This document shows, one piece after another, positions 8,678 to 17,864 of a DNA stretch of 64,000 bases. Below the pieces are notes generated by a model. The model saw nothing but the letters and a program-made list of their open reading frames with translations. It had not been told where the DNA came from and did no database searches. The DNA is taken from assembly GCF_028610675.1 (NCBI RefSeq), contig NZ_JAQQWS010000008.1, positions 1 to 64,000 of the forward strand, in the 5' to 3' direction. Position numbers and translations under genes: made by a program. Position 1 is the stretch's first letter; each line of letters opens with the position of its first letter. The DNA is from Alkalihalobacillus pseudalcaliphilus (GTDB lineage Bacteria > Bacillota > Bacilli > Bacillales > Bacillaceae_D).

Positions 8678-9049
8678 TTTTGTCAGTATTATTGAGAAAG
8701 ATTGATGGAGTAAGTGAACGAGTGCAATATGATTATTCGTTTTTTTAGAAGCTATTTTCTTTAAAATTAATTTCTGATAGCTTTTATGCTGACATTTGAA
8801 AATCTACTTCTATTCGTTTTTAAATTTTTAAAATTCCATTATATAAGGATTCTTCTAAGGTAATGAAAATTTCCTCACTTGCTTCCTTTTCTAAAGGGTT
8901 AAATATAATATAAAACTTGAAGGGTTAAAGTTAGAAAGAGTGACTGGTTATAGGACAGTCTCAGTGGAGACCTCTTATAACACAAATTATATACTATTTT
9001 CCTAGAAGTTATAGTCTCTTTGTATATAACATAGAAGTTTAATAATTAT
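8678..9049. other. AT-rich inter-array spacer without a gene
   Basis: I see no supported reading frame here. It separates the trailer of array 1 from the duplicated cas2 tail and leader of array 2. It may hold older decayed cas sequence that cannot be recognised by eye. Confidence 0.5.
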
Positions 9050-9152
9050 ATGAGAGCTTTGTTAGTCACGTAAAAACAATATGCATAAATGAAATGATAC
9101 TTGGGAAAACAAACAAAAAAATATAAAAGTAAATCAACTGACTCTTTTTTGA
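9050..9152 (+). pseudogene. Duplicated 3' fragment of cas2
   Basis: The DNA aligns with the last 100 bp of cas2 (TTAGTCAC, AAAAACAATATGCA, AAATGATACTTGGG, then AAAGTAAATCAACTGACTC). It has deletions and stops, so it is not coding. The match becomes near-perfect from about 9129 and continues through leader 2. Confidence 0.8.
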
Positions 9153-9350
9153 ATGACATATTAAAAAAGTGGAAAAGCTAATACGTTCGTATAAAAGTTA
9201 AGCGAATAGGGCAGACTAATAGTAGTGAGAAGCAAGTGAATGGTTTTTTGAAAAAGAATAAGAAGTGTATAGAAAAAACAATAAATAATTATTTTTTTTA
9301 TGCATCAAAAAAGCCCAATCACTTGATATATTGGGCTTTTTTGAAAGTGT
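9153..9350 (+). promoter_or_regulatory. CRISPR leader 2 (duplicate)
   Basis: A near-identical copy of 6928-7125, including the bidirectional terminator, placed directly before array 2. The high identity next to a decayed cas2 tail suggests selection or gene conversion acting on the leader. Confidence 0.8.
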
Positions 9351-10311
9351 ATCATATCACAGCAACGGAATGGATGGAGATATGACTTCTAGAGGAATAA
9401 ATATAGGACAATATTTATCATATCACAGCAACGGAATGGATGGAGATATGACGCCACCAGATGATTATCCTTATCCGATCGAATCATATCACAGCAACGG
9501 AATGGATGGAGATATGACCGAATTACTTAGAATCTTTTTAGGAGTTGACATCATATCACAGCAACGGAATGGATGGAGATATGACATATGCTTCTTAGTT
9601 CATTTTCAGTTTTCTATCATATCACAGCAACGGAATGGATGGAGATATGACACCGTGTGATATGGGATAATGTCTCTTCGCATCATATCACAGCAACGGA
9701 ATGGATGGAGATATGACATCGGCTATCAAGGTAAACAAATTAATTTAATCATATCACAGCAACGGAATGGATGGAGATATGACTAGTTCATTGAGTTTAA
9801 ATACTAGTTTCTTATCATATCACAGCAACGGAATGGATGGAGATATGACTATTATAAAGCAATTAGCAGGAAGAGTAAGATCATATCACAGCAACGGAAT
9901 GGATGGAGATATGACAGACGGCGATGTGGATTAATAAGTTAATGTATCATATCACAGCAACGGAATGGATGGAGATATGACACTTGACGAACAGGAACTT
10001 GTAGAAATTGAATCATATCACAGCAACGGAATGGATGGAGATATGACCTCTCTGTTTCAAATGGTGGGTCAACGATTATCATATCACAGCAACGGAATGG
10101 ATGGAGATATGACTGGTACTGGGGGGACGTTGTACACATACAAATCATATCACAGCAACGGAATGGATGGAGATATGACACTTGACGAACAGGAACTTGT
10201 AGAAATTGAATCATATCACAGCAACGGAATGGATGGAGATATGACATTTCAACGCGATACTCTCCTCGGTCAGTTATCATATCACAGCAACGGAATGGAT
10301 GGAGATATGAC
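9351..10311 (-). CRISPR. CRISPR array 2 (15 repeats, 14 spacers)
   Basis: Fifteen 36-bp repeats, all of the AATGGATGG variant, run from 9351 to 10311. Spacers are 30 nt except one of 31 nt at 9519-9549. The repeat sense is the same as in array 1, so the same tracrRNA can serve both. Spacers at 9982-10011 and 10180-10209 are identical. Confidence 0.98.
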
Positions 10312-10346
10312 CTTCCGTTGAGACCACATCCCATCACATCATCTTT

Positions 10347-11027
10347 TCATTTGTCTAGTAATAAAACAACTTCACTAGCAACTCGTCCTGGTGGGGATGA
10401 CATTTCTTCATTTCCTTCCCAAATGACCCGTACACGATCTTCGACTTTTACGTGCTCTAGATTTCTGGCAGCGAGAGAATAATAGGCAATTTCATGGTCT
10501 GAATTTTGGTCAGCTAGTTCTAATAATTGCCTTGATGTGGATGATTTTGCTTCTTCTGATGAAATATGTGACATGACAAGTATTCTCTGCGTTGTTTCGG
10601 TTTCAGTGTTGCTTTTTTCTATAATAATTCCGACATGTGTATAATGGTCATCTTTAATCGTGAGTATGTCAACTTTTTCAGCACTACGTTGTGGTGGTGC
10701 GGAGTCTTCTTGGGAGTGGCCATCCCAGTGGACTTGAACGTAATCTCCAACTTTTAAATTTTTTACTTTTTCTTTTGAAAGATTGTACAAAGAACTATCG
10801 TAGTGGTAGGAAAGCTCATAAATCTCCTCCTGTGTGAAAGTCTCAATATCCTCCATTAAAATATTTGAGATAACAAGAATTTGATAACGAGATTCTGATT
10901 TAATGATTGATGCGATAAGCCCTTCATGAATGGCTCCATCTGAGTTATCGGCCTGTTGCGCATCTTCATCAGAGGTTGAGCAGCTTGTCATGATTAAAAG
11001 AGTTAATAACAGAATCAAATATCTCAT
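10347..11027 (-). CDS. Lipoprotein with two DUF3221 (YobA-like) repeats
   Basis: A 226-aa protein with a lipoprotein signal (LLLTLLIMTSC, lipid Cys16) and an acidic linker. Two homologous domains follow: GLIASIIKSESRYQILVIS with VGDYVQVHWDG, and HVGIIIEKSN with VEDRVRVIWEGNEE and SSPPGRVASEVV. The pattern fits the DUF3221 family of extracytoplasmic proteins, whose role is unknown. It is probably anchored on the outer face of the membrane. A fossil of a related gene end lies at 1243-1291. ATG at 11027 is preceded on the - strand by AGAAGGAGCG. Confidence 0.75.
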   Translation of the reverse strand: MRYLILLLTLLIMTSCSTSDEDAQQADNSDGAIHEGLIASIIKSESRYQILVISNILMEDIETFTQEEIYELSYHYDSSLYNLSKEKVKNLKVGDYVQVHWDGHSQEDSAPPQRSAEKVDILTIKDDHYTHVGIIIEKSNTETETTQRILVMSHISSEEAKSSTSRQLLELADQNSDHEIAYYSLAARNLEHVKVEDRVRVIWEGNEEMSSPPGRVASEVVLLLDK

Positions 11028-11041
11028 TATATACGCTCCTT

Positions 11042-11506
11042 CTAATCGTTTATGAATTTTTTAATATCCAAGATAGCTTGAATATGCATGCCTTCATGAA
11101 AAATGGTGCGACTTAAAACTTGCTCAATCGTAAACATACCCATTTCGACTGGTGGGTATTCTGTTTCTAAATGTTCGCCGTATGTCTTATGGATGGTTGC
11201 TATTTGTGACTGGAGTAATTCAGTGATCTCGTTAAATGATGGGGTTTCTTCCGTGAAATTCTCTGGTGTAGTGCCAAAGCCGAACCATTTGTTCAGTGAT
11301 TGGATCTCTGGTTTTTGTTCTTTGGTTAAGGTATGAATCCATAAAAATTGGTCTAAATAAATATGGCCGAGATTCCAGTGGATGTTGTTTCGGAATCCAT
11401 TGGGGATAAGGGCTGCTTGTTCTTCGGTAATGTCGTTGACTAAATAAAGTAAATATCCGCGGTAATCGTTTAGTTGATTGAGTAAGATTTCATGTCTTGG
11501 TTTCAT
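11042..11506 (-). CDS. DinB-family (YfiT/DinB-like) metal-binding protein
   Basis: A 154-aa four-helix-bundle protein of the DinB superfamily. Histidines in IHWNLGHIYLDQF and in IFHEGMHIQAILD are in the places of the metal triad. Members include thiol-dependent transferases, but most have no known substrate. The start is ATG at 11506 with AGGAGGTC upstream on the - strand. It ends 15 bp before the DUF3221 gene, and both probably share a transcript. Confidence 0.85.
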   Translation of the reverse strand: MKPRHEILLNQLNDYRGYLLYLVNDITEEQAALIPNGFRNNIHWNLGHIYLDQFLWIHTLTKEQKPEIQSLNKWFGFGTTPENFTEETPSFNEITELLQSQIATIHKTYGEHLETEYPPVEMGMFTIEQVLSRTIFHEGMHIQAILDIKKFIND

Positions 11507-11579
11507 TGTTGACCTCCTGTATTAAATACGTTTTTTATTAAAGTTACTTGGATGGTGCTCATTTCTCGAGATAATTTGG

Positions 11580-11905
11580 CCTTTCTGTCTTTGTTTATGG
11601 TCCGTTTTTGAAAATCGAAATGACCTCACAGACGAATGAATTCGTCTGAAGGTTCATTTCGATTTTCAAAACTTCACGCAGGCGCGTGAAGTAGCCAAGC
11701 GAGCTTGGCTAACGGTCCAAAAACACTTGTATGTTAGATACTAATCCTGCTGGGTTACGACTCTCTCATTTTTGGGTGGTGGCTATTTGAGCGGTGCACT
11801 GAACCTTTTTGGGGCAGCTCTTTCGAACTTCCCTAAGAAGTGGCGGGGTTACGGCAAAGTGTGAGAATCCTCAAAGCCGTTATTGAATGAAAAGCCACCA
11901 GTTAA
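11580..11905. repeat. Composite dispersed repeat (with long hairpins)
   Basis: This block recurs at 41450-41770 with about 85-90% identity by eye. In the inverted sense its right half recurs at 720-975. It contains strong inverted repeats: GAAAATCGAAATGA with TCATTTCGATTTTC, ACGAATGAATTCGT, and GCCAAGCGAGCTTGGC. No gene is seen. Such structure suggests a MITE-like or RNA-forming intergenic element. Confidence 0.8.
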
Positions 11906-11910
11906 TGGCT

Positions 11911-12387
11911 TTATAAGATTAGTGATGAGAGTTGCTTACACTTAATTTCTAATGATTGATAGTCATTGGTTTTAGTGCCTATTCGATGAATCTTGAAGAA
12001 TCGTTCTGTTTCTTTTAGTACCGTTAGTAGGAACTCATTTTTAGGTAAAAGAAAGTGTTCATGTTTTTTTTCTTCGTAAAATGATTCGTAGGTAATCTGA
12101 AAGGTGACTTCATTTTTATCAAGAGTGAGTTCATACTGTTGAAACATAAACCCGTTTTTTACATGACCGGTTTGAATAAGTTGGTAGATTAAGTCAGTAA
12201 AGAAAAGCCAAAAATTATTTAAGGTATCAGTGTCATGATGGTCATTGATAATGACCGTATCTCCTGATTTTATTAATACATAGCCATAATATACATCTGT
12301 ATGGGTAGTGAGATGTTGATAAATCCGATGTCTTTGTTGTTAATCTTTTGAAGATGTATAAATAGGTGGTGGGTTAATGGTATTCAT
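11911..12387 (-). pseudogene. Unrecognised gene with one in-frame stop
   Basis: On the - strand one frame runs from ATG at 12387 to the stop at 11911 (158 codons) and reads as an ordinary protein. The only interruption is a TAA at 12342-12340. Visible parts include HTDVYYGYVLIKSGDTVII, LNNFWLFFTDLIYQL and the C-terminal 78 aa starting MFQQYELTLDKNEV. I do not recognise the family. It could be a nonsense-mutated gene, or a shorter protein started after the stop. It lies in a cluster of eroded genes. Confidence 0.5.
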
Positions 12388-12449
12388 ATCGTCATTAACA
12401 TTATAAAATGTTTCCACTGTTATCACAAAATACGCTCCCTTCAATCGTA

Positions 12450-12527
12450 ATGAAACGATTAGTTCGGGTAATCCGTTTCATTAGTGGAATATTCTTATTA
12501 TTTATCTTATTATGCGTATGTCGATAG
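12450..12527 (+). pseudogene. Possible eroded small membrane peptide
   Basis: ATG at 12450 opens a 25-codon frame reading VIRFISGIFLLFILLCVCR, one hydrophobic helix. A neighbouring frame continues with YVDRASKYRTQADFYQNH to 12570, so a frameshift in a slightly longer gene is likely. No good ribosome binding site is seen. Weak call. Confidence 0.25.
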
Positions 12528-12591
12528 AGCAAGCAAATACCGTACGCAAGCAGATTTTTATCAAAATCATATTTGAGGAGTGGATTTATAT

Positions 12592-12997
12592 ATGAAGAAA
12601 ATTTTCTCGTCATTCTCATCATTTTTGTTATGGGCCTTATTTTAATGATGACCGGTTCAAAAATTATTACTTCAAAACCAAATTGGAATATGTAGAATAC
12701 GAGACGGATGAGGTTGTGATTAGTTGGAGACAAGAAGATGATATCTCTGAAATAAGGAAAATTGTATCAACGGTGAATCGAGGAGTGGAGATTAGGGGAG
12801 CGATAGATTCGGAACCGTCTTATTACTTACGTATCCAAGAGAATAGTAGCTTAGCATATATCGTTTATGTAGGGGTAAGTAAGGAAAGCGATGGATATGG
12901 AGCGTTGATCGTTCATGAAGACGATACCTCAATCGGTTACCAACTAAATACTAATCGAACAGAAGCGTTAAGAGAAATCTTATTTCAGGGAGACTAA
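12592..12997 (+). pseudogene. Frameshifted membrane-anchored protein of unknown function
   Basis: GGAG at 12575 and ATG at 12592 begin MKK. The hydrophobic run FLVILIIFVMGLILMMTGSK continues only in another frame, and the soluble part (VVISWRQEDDISEIRKIV to EALREILFQGD) is in yet another, opened by TTG at 12683. Two single-base shifts would join all parts into a protein of about 134 aa with one membrane segment. The intact 104-codon distal frame (12683-12997) might still be translated. The family is not recognised. Confidence 0.5.
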
Positions 12998-13300
12998 TAT
13001 TTATAGCCATGACTTCTCTATTATTATGGTAATATAAAGAAGAACTTGACAATAAGAGGAAAATGTTGGATGGTATACACTAAATATTATGATGAAGCTC
13101 GTGGTATTTACACGACTTCAGTGTGAAATTATAGGAAATGCACATTACGCACCAGATTCATTCCGCTACTTGCAAAGATGTAAGTACAGCACTTGGCTCT
13201 TTGACACTTTAACAGGTGGCTTTTAAATTAATTTGGCTTTGTATGGAAAGTATACGAACCAAAGAGCCTGCATGAAAAAGGCGGAGCGTGAGCAACGCCT
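12998..13300. other. Gene-poor stretch before minisatellite 2
   Basis: It holds an 18-codon fragment at 13070-13126 starting MVYTKYYDEARG, with GAGG upstream, which looks like the start of a lost gene. After that comes repeat-like sequence (GGTGGCTTTTAAATT) leading into the tandem array. No complete gene is seen. Confidence 0.4.
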
Positions 13301-13737
13301 TGACATGTCGATGAAGGAAGATGGTCGACATGATCTTGGGCCAAAAAGGACGAGAACATGTCGATGAAGGCGGTTGGTCGACATGATCTTGGACAAAAAA
13401 GGACGAGAACATGTCGATGAAGGCGGTTGGTCGACATGATCTTGGACAAAAAAGGACGAGAACATGTCGATGNNNNNNNNNNNNNNNNNNNNNNNNNNNN
13501 NNNNNNNNNNNNNNNNNNNNNNNNNNNNNNNNNNNNNNNNNNNNNNNNNNNNNNNNNNNNNNNNNNNNNNNNAAGGAAGTTGGTCGACATGATCTTGGAC
13601 AAAAAAGGGCGAGAACATGTCGATGAAGGCGGTTGGTCGACATGATCATAGGCCAAAAAGGACAAGATCATGTCGATGAAGGCGGTTGGTCGACATGATC
13701 ATAGGTCAAAAAGGACAAGAACATGTCGATGAAGGAA
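13301..13737. repeat. 53-bp minisatellite with palindromic unit and assembly gap
   Basis: Tandem units of 53 bp recur (CATG at 13357 and 13410, and so on). Each unit contains the inverted pair CATGTCGA and TCGACATG around a 13-base loop, so it can form a hairpin. Positions 13473-13572 are 100 N. The units are unlike those of the 52-bp arrays, but the sequence that follows (13740-13815) is the same flanking element. Long open frames in this array are artefacts of the periodicity. Confidence 0.93.
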
Positions 13738-13739
13738 GT

Positions 13740-13815
13740 TATTCAACGGAACTGAGAACCAGCTAACTTCCAGGCACAGCCTATCGCCCCTAAGTAAATT
13801 TCATCCAAAAGGAGG
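13740..13815. repeat. Flanking repeat element (right end)
   Basis: The ACCAGCTAACTTCCAGG and CTATCGCCC blocks recur at 22555-22610 before hutU and at 30830-30875 after the third minisatellite. The element ends at the ribosome binding site of the Hen1 gene (AGGAGGG). Confidence 0.75.
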
Positions 13816-13822
13816 GAAACAA

Positions 13823-15199
13823 ATGCAACTTACAATGAAAGCCACAGGAGAGCATGTTGAGGTTCTCTCCTATTTATTGGCCAAAAATCCGTACAACCTC
13901 TATGAGCGTAAAGTAAATGGACATCTTGTTCGAATGATTTTTCGCCACTTCACAAAGGAGCATGTCGAGGTTACTCTTTTTGTGACAGCTGACCCAATCG
14001 AATTATCGCGTGAAAACGCACAAGCCTATGACATCACTTCTTATATCAATGATCGAGAATTTGCGGTAAGTAGTATTTTCCTTACGCTCCTACGTTCCGC
14101 ACTAGGTACTGCCTTAAATGGAAAACCAAAGGAAGAATATAAGGATTGGGTTGAGCATGTATTTAATCTTGAGTTTGAATTTGGACCAGTTGCTTCTAAT
14201 CTAGGAGACAAGCAGATTCGTAAGTTATTTGAGCCGCTTGGTTATACGGTAGAAATGAAGAGCCCTGAGTTAGGAACTCTTCGTCGTTTTAAAGATAAAA
14301 GCACGGCACGTATGATTTCGATTAAAGGGGAGACCACGCTTCAACGTGGACTTAGACAGCTATTTGTCTTGATCCCTGTAATAGATAATTATAAGCATTA
14401 TTTCATTGATGAAAAGGAAGTTGAAAAGATAAATCGATATGGTGAGGGCTGGCTGGATTACCATCCAGAAAGAAGCTTTATTTTAGAAAAAGCTTTAAGG
14501 TTCAAAGCAGTATACGAACAGCTCGAACATTTGGAGCAAGAACCTAAGTCAGAAGAATTAGGCACGCTCATAAAACACAAAGCGGAAGACAAAAAAATCA
14601 GTTTAAATGAATTAAGATATGAAAAAATTATTGAGTATGTGGAGCGTATTCCTAGAAAAACATCAATTGTTGATTTTGGTTCAGGAGAAGGTAAGCTTTC
14701 TGTGAAATTAGGATTTGTTCAAGGGATACAGGAGATTTTAGCTGTAGAACCTTCGGAACAAGCAACGAATCAAGCCATAAAGAGGTTTGAAAAAGTGTCT
14801 GACCGAGAAGGTTTTTTAATGCCGACACCACTTAGAAGCTCGTTGTTTTATTTCGATGATCGTTTAAAAAACAAAGATATTCTCATTTTATGCGAAGTCA
14901 TTGAGCATATAGATGAGTACCGTTTGCCTAAAATGATGAATACGATTATTTCGCACTATCAGCCAAAATCATTCATTATAACAACACCCAACCAAGAATA
15001 TAATCAAGTCTACGATTTAGGAGAAAACTATCGTCATCCTGACCATCGTTTTGAATGGACAAGAGAGCAATTTAAAGACTGGTGTCATTTACATAATGAT
15101 GGGAATTATGACTTGCAATTTGATGGGATCGGCGATCAGCATGACTCATTTGGCTATCCTACACAACTTTGCTTATGGACAAGAAAGGAGGGCAACTAG
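13823..15199 (+). CDS. hen1: Bacterial Hen1, 3'-terminal RNA 2'-O-methyltransferase
   Basis: The 458-aa protein has the two parts of bacterial Hen1. The N-terminal domain (1-about 240) is known in this family to activate the Pnkp ligase. The C-terminal SAM methyltransferase has the SAM loop DFGSGEGKLSVKLG, the Mn-binding CEVIEHIDE segment and the family block HRFEWTREQFKDWC. It methylates the 2'-OH at the RNA break before ligation, so the repaired site resists the same ribotoxin again. ATG at 13823 follows AGGAGGG. Its stop codon directly adjoins the pnkp start, so the two form one operon. Confidence 0.93.
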   Translation: MQLTMKATGEHVEVLSYLLAKNPYNLYERKVNGHLVRMIFRHFTKEHVEVTLFVTADPIELSRENAQAYDITSYINDREFAVSSIFLTLLRSALGTALNGKPKEEYKDWVEHVFNLEFEFGPVASNLGDKQIRKLFEPLGYTVEMKSPELGTLRRFKDKSTARMISIKGETTLQRGLRQLFVLIPVIDNYKHYFIDEKEVEKINRYGEGWLDYHPERSFILEKALRFKAVYEQLEHLEQEPKSEELGTLIKHKAEDKKISLNELRYEKIIEYVERIPRKTSIVDFGSGEGKLSVKLGFVQGIQEILAVEPSEQATNQAIKRFEKVSDREGFLMPTPLRSSLFYFDDRLKNKDILILCEVIEHIDEYRLPKMMNTIISHYQPKSFIITTPNQEYNQVYDLGENYRHPDHRFEWTREQFKDWCHLHNDGNYDLQFDGIGDQHDSFGYPTQLCLWTRKEGN

Positions 15200-17785
15200 A
15201 TGGACATTATCTTGCCAACGGCTGGACTGGTTCTCTGTATTGGTCCTTCTAATAGTGGTAAATCAACTTGGCTACAAACACTGGTGAATGAAGGGGAAAT
15301 TAAACGTTCGGAAGTTGTTAGTTCGGATGATTTTCGTGAGCTAGTGAGTGATGAGGTATTTATTGATTGGACGAATCGTTCTAAAGATGAAGCGGATATT
15401 TTAATGAATCAATATCAGCAAATATCGCAAGAAGCTTTTGCGATGTTGGACCGTGTAGTTGAGACAAGAGCTAAACTAAATAAATTAACGTTCATTGATG
15501 CGACACACTTACATCCAGATGATCGAGCGAGGTATCGCAAGCTTGCCGAGAAACAGCATGTTCCGATTTTTGCTCTAGTGTTTGACACGGAAGAGGATGT
15601 ATTATTACAGCGTGACCAGCAACGTGAGAACCCGCGTGGAAAAAGACGAATTAAGCAGCAATATCAAACATTTAAACGAGAGAAACGTTATTTGAAAAAA
15701 GAAGATTATCATCGAATCTATGTGCTTAAGGAAACGGCAGTTCCAAGAATTATTCGTCAAGCATCGTCATCGCTTCAGTTAGACGTGGCATATGGGCTTG
15801 ATATTATTGGTGATATCCATGGCTGCTTTGACGAATGGAGGGAATTATTGGATAAGCTCGGTTATCGACAAAATGAAGATGGCTTATACGTCCACCCAGA
15901 AGGAAGAAAATTCCTATCATTAGGTGACATTATGAGTCGCGGTCCAAAATCTTTTGCCACCCTACAATTCTTTTATGAACATGTTGAAGCAGGCCTTGCC
16001 TATATGATTGATAGTAATCATGGATGGAAGATTGCCCGATGGCTTGATGGTAAGAAAGTAACCTTAAACCACGGTGACGAAAAGGTTGAGCAGGAATTTA
16101 ACAAATTGGAAGAACTTTATGGAGAAGAAGTAACTGATGCATGGAAAAAGAAAGTGAAAAAACTTCTTCTGCAAGCACCGTCCCATTACGTTTTAATCAA
16201 GCATGGTGTCGAGACAGCGGTTTGTGTTCATGCAGGTATACGAGATGAGTGGATCGGGAAACAGTCCAAGACTATTCGAGACTTTTGCCGTTATGGCGAT
16301 ACCGATGGTTTTGATGAAGAGGGAAAACCAATTCGTAAGGACTGGACAATTCAACATACGAGTAACCACCTAATCATTTGGGGGCATGATCCGAAAAAGA
16401 AACCGCTGCTAATGAACCAAACGATTAATATTGATCAAGGGGTAGTGTTTGGTGGAGAACTAACCGCATTTCGTTATCCAGAAAAGCAAATTGTTGCAGT
16501 AAAAGCGAAACAAGATTATTCAGCCGGGGCACGTAACCCTTTGCTAGATATAGAAAAGCAACGATTTAATCCGCCAAATATCGCAAAGTTTATCGAGGGT
16601 TATTCGGTTGTGACAGAGGAAATAGGCGAGGTTCGTATTACGAAACCTCATGTTATCCCTGCTTTTGATGCGGTCTCGCATGTAACATTACCATTGGAAG
16701 AATTGGTCTATATTCCGCCAACGATGAGCCCAACGCCAAGTCCATCGTCATTGGATTCATTTTTAGAGCATCCAAAAGAAGCGATTAATTATTATCGTCA
16801 AAAAGGTGTGCACAAAATGGTTGCAGAGAAAAAACATATGGGTAGCCGTGCGGTCTTGCTTTTATTTAAGAACGAGAGTGTCGCTAAGCAATATGTCGAT
16901 AGAGAGACGCTAGGTGTTATTTACACAAGAACGGGAAGGCGCTTTTTTCAAGAAGATATGGAACAAGAGATTTTAGAAAAGCTTCAACAAGACTTGGCCT
17001 CTTTTTATCACCAATTCGAAATCGATTTTGTTTTATTAGATGCGGAAATTATGCCTTGGAATTTGAAGGCGAAAGAGCTTATTAATCAGCAGTATGCCCA
17101 CGTTGCAGAAAATGCAAGATTAGACCGAATGAATATTTTAAAGCATCTAGAAGATATCAGTGTCGAACATGATGTATCGAGCTGGAAAAGAGAGTATGAA
17201 CAAAAGTTAGAGCAAGCAGAAATTTTTGAACAAGTGTTTCAGAAATATTGTTGGGATATTGATAGTATTCATGAGGTTCAGATTGCTCCTTTCCATCTGT
17301 TAGCGGATAGCAAACAAACGTATTTTCAAAAATCTCATCTATGGCATATGGAGAAAAATCATGAGTTTGCCGAGCTTTCTGAGCTATTCGTTAAGACCGA
17401 GTTTAAAGTGATTGAGGACGAAAAGACGGAGGCCGAGGTTACACGTTGGTGGACGGAAATGAACGAGGACGGGCATGAAGGCATCGTCATTAAACCAGAG
17501 TATTTCCTTCACACATATAAAGGGAAATTAGTACAACCAGCCATTAAGGTACGGGGCCAAAAATATTTACACATCATTTATGGCATGGATTATTTAGAAC
17601 CGCAAAACTTAGAACGCTTGAAGAAAAGGAATGTCAATAAAAAACAAAAGCTTGCGTTAAAGGAATTTGCATTGGGAATGGAAGGAATACGTCGCTTTGT
17701 CGAAGGAGAATCGGTAGAACGGATGCATGAATGTGTATTAGGAACATTGGCATTAGAAAAGGATCCTGTTGATCCAAGGTTATAG
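15200..17785 (+). CDS. pnkp: Polynucleotide kinase-phosphatase/ligase Pnkp
   Basis: A trifunctional RNA end-healing and sealing enzyme of 861 aa. The N-terminal kinase has the P-loop GPSNSGKST (Lys21, Ser22). The central metallophosphoesterase has DIHG, GDIMSRG, the NH pair in SNHGWK, CVHAGI, WGHDP and NIDQG, so all metal and phosphate ligands known from the Clostridium thermocellum enzyme appear to be kept. The C-terminal adenylyltransferase has the nucleophile motif KHMGSR (Lys545). It acts with the adjacent Hen1 in repair of tRNA or other RNA cut by ribotoxins. The start directly follows the hen1 stop. Confidence 0.95.
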   Translation: MDIILPTAGLVLCIGPSNSGKSTWLQTLVNEGEIKRSEVVSSDDFRELVSDEVFIDWTNRSKDEADILMNQYQQISQEAFAMLDRVVETRAKLNKLTFIDATHLHPDDRARYRKLAEKQHVPIFALVFDTEEDVLLQRDQQRENPRGKRRIKQQYQTFKREKRYLKKEDYHRIYVLKETAVPRIIRQASSSLQLDVAYGLDIIGDIHGCFDEWRELLDKLGYRQNEDGLYVHPEGRKFLSLGDIMSRGPKSFATLQFFYEHVEAGLAYMIDSNHGWKIARWLDGKKVTLNHGDEKVEQEFNKLEELYGEEVTDAWKKKVKKLLLQAPSHYVLIKHGVETAVCVHAGIRDEWIGKQSKTIRDFCRYGDTDGFDEEGKPIRKDWTIQHTSNHLIIWGHDPKKKPLLMNQTINIDQGVVFGGELTAFRYPEKQIVAVKAKQDYSAGARNPLLDIEKQRFNPPNIAKFIEGYSVVTEEIGEVRITKPHVIPAFDAVSHVTLPLEELVYIPPTMSPTPSPSSLDSFLEHPKEAINYYRQKGVHKMVAEKKHMGSRAVLLLFKNESVAKQYVDRETLGVIYTRTGRRFFQEDMEQEILEKLQQDLASFYHQFEIDFVLLDAEIMPWNLKAKELINQQYAHVAENARLDRMNILKHLEDISVEHDVSSWKREYEQKLEQAEIFEQVFQKYCWDIDSIHEVQIAPFHLLADSKQTYFQKSHLWHMEKNHEFAELSELFVKTEFKVIEDEKTEAEVTRWWTEMNEDGHEGIVIKPEYFLHTYKGKLVQPAIKVRGQKYLHIIYGMDYLEPQNLERLKKRNVNKKQKLALKEFALGMEGIRRFVEGESVERMHECVLGTLALEKDPVDPRL

Positions 17786-17795
17786 AAAAATATGG

Positions 17796-17801
17796 TATAA
17801 T
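17796..17801 (+). promoter_or_regulatory. Extended -10 promoter of the toxin mRNA
   Basis: TGGTATAAT with its TATAAT at 17796-17801 lies shortly after the pnkp stop. It is an extended -10 element without a clear -35. Transcription would begin near 17808, giving a toxin mRNA of about 270 nt. Confidence 0.6.
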
Positions 17802-17864
17802 ATTTAGAGTGATAGTGAATGACTCATAGTTGGGGTTGGCTCACCTTTCTTTAGGAGGGAGGTG

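Noticed and set aside
9331..10337. Long frames on both strands over CRISPR array 2
   Set aside because: Same artefact of repeat periodicity; no ribosome binding site and no codon-like variation.
13209..13671. Several 130-147 aa frames over the 53-bp minisatellite
   Set aside because: They cross a run of 100 N and only reflect tandem units and their palindromic arms.
15899..16040. Pnkp phosphatase motif GDIMSRGP and SNHG instead of the usual GDLVDRGP and GNHD
   Set aside because: The metal and phosphate ligands known for the family (Asp, Arg, Asn, His) are all still present, so loss of activity is not supported.
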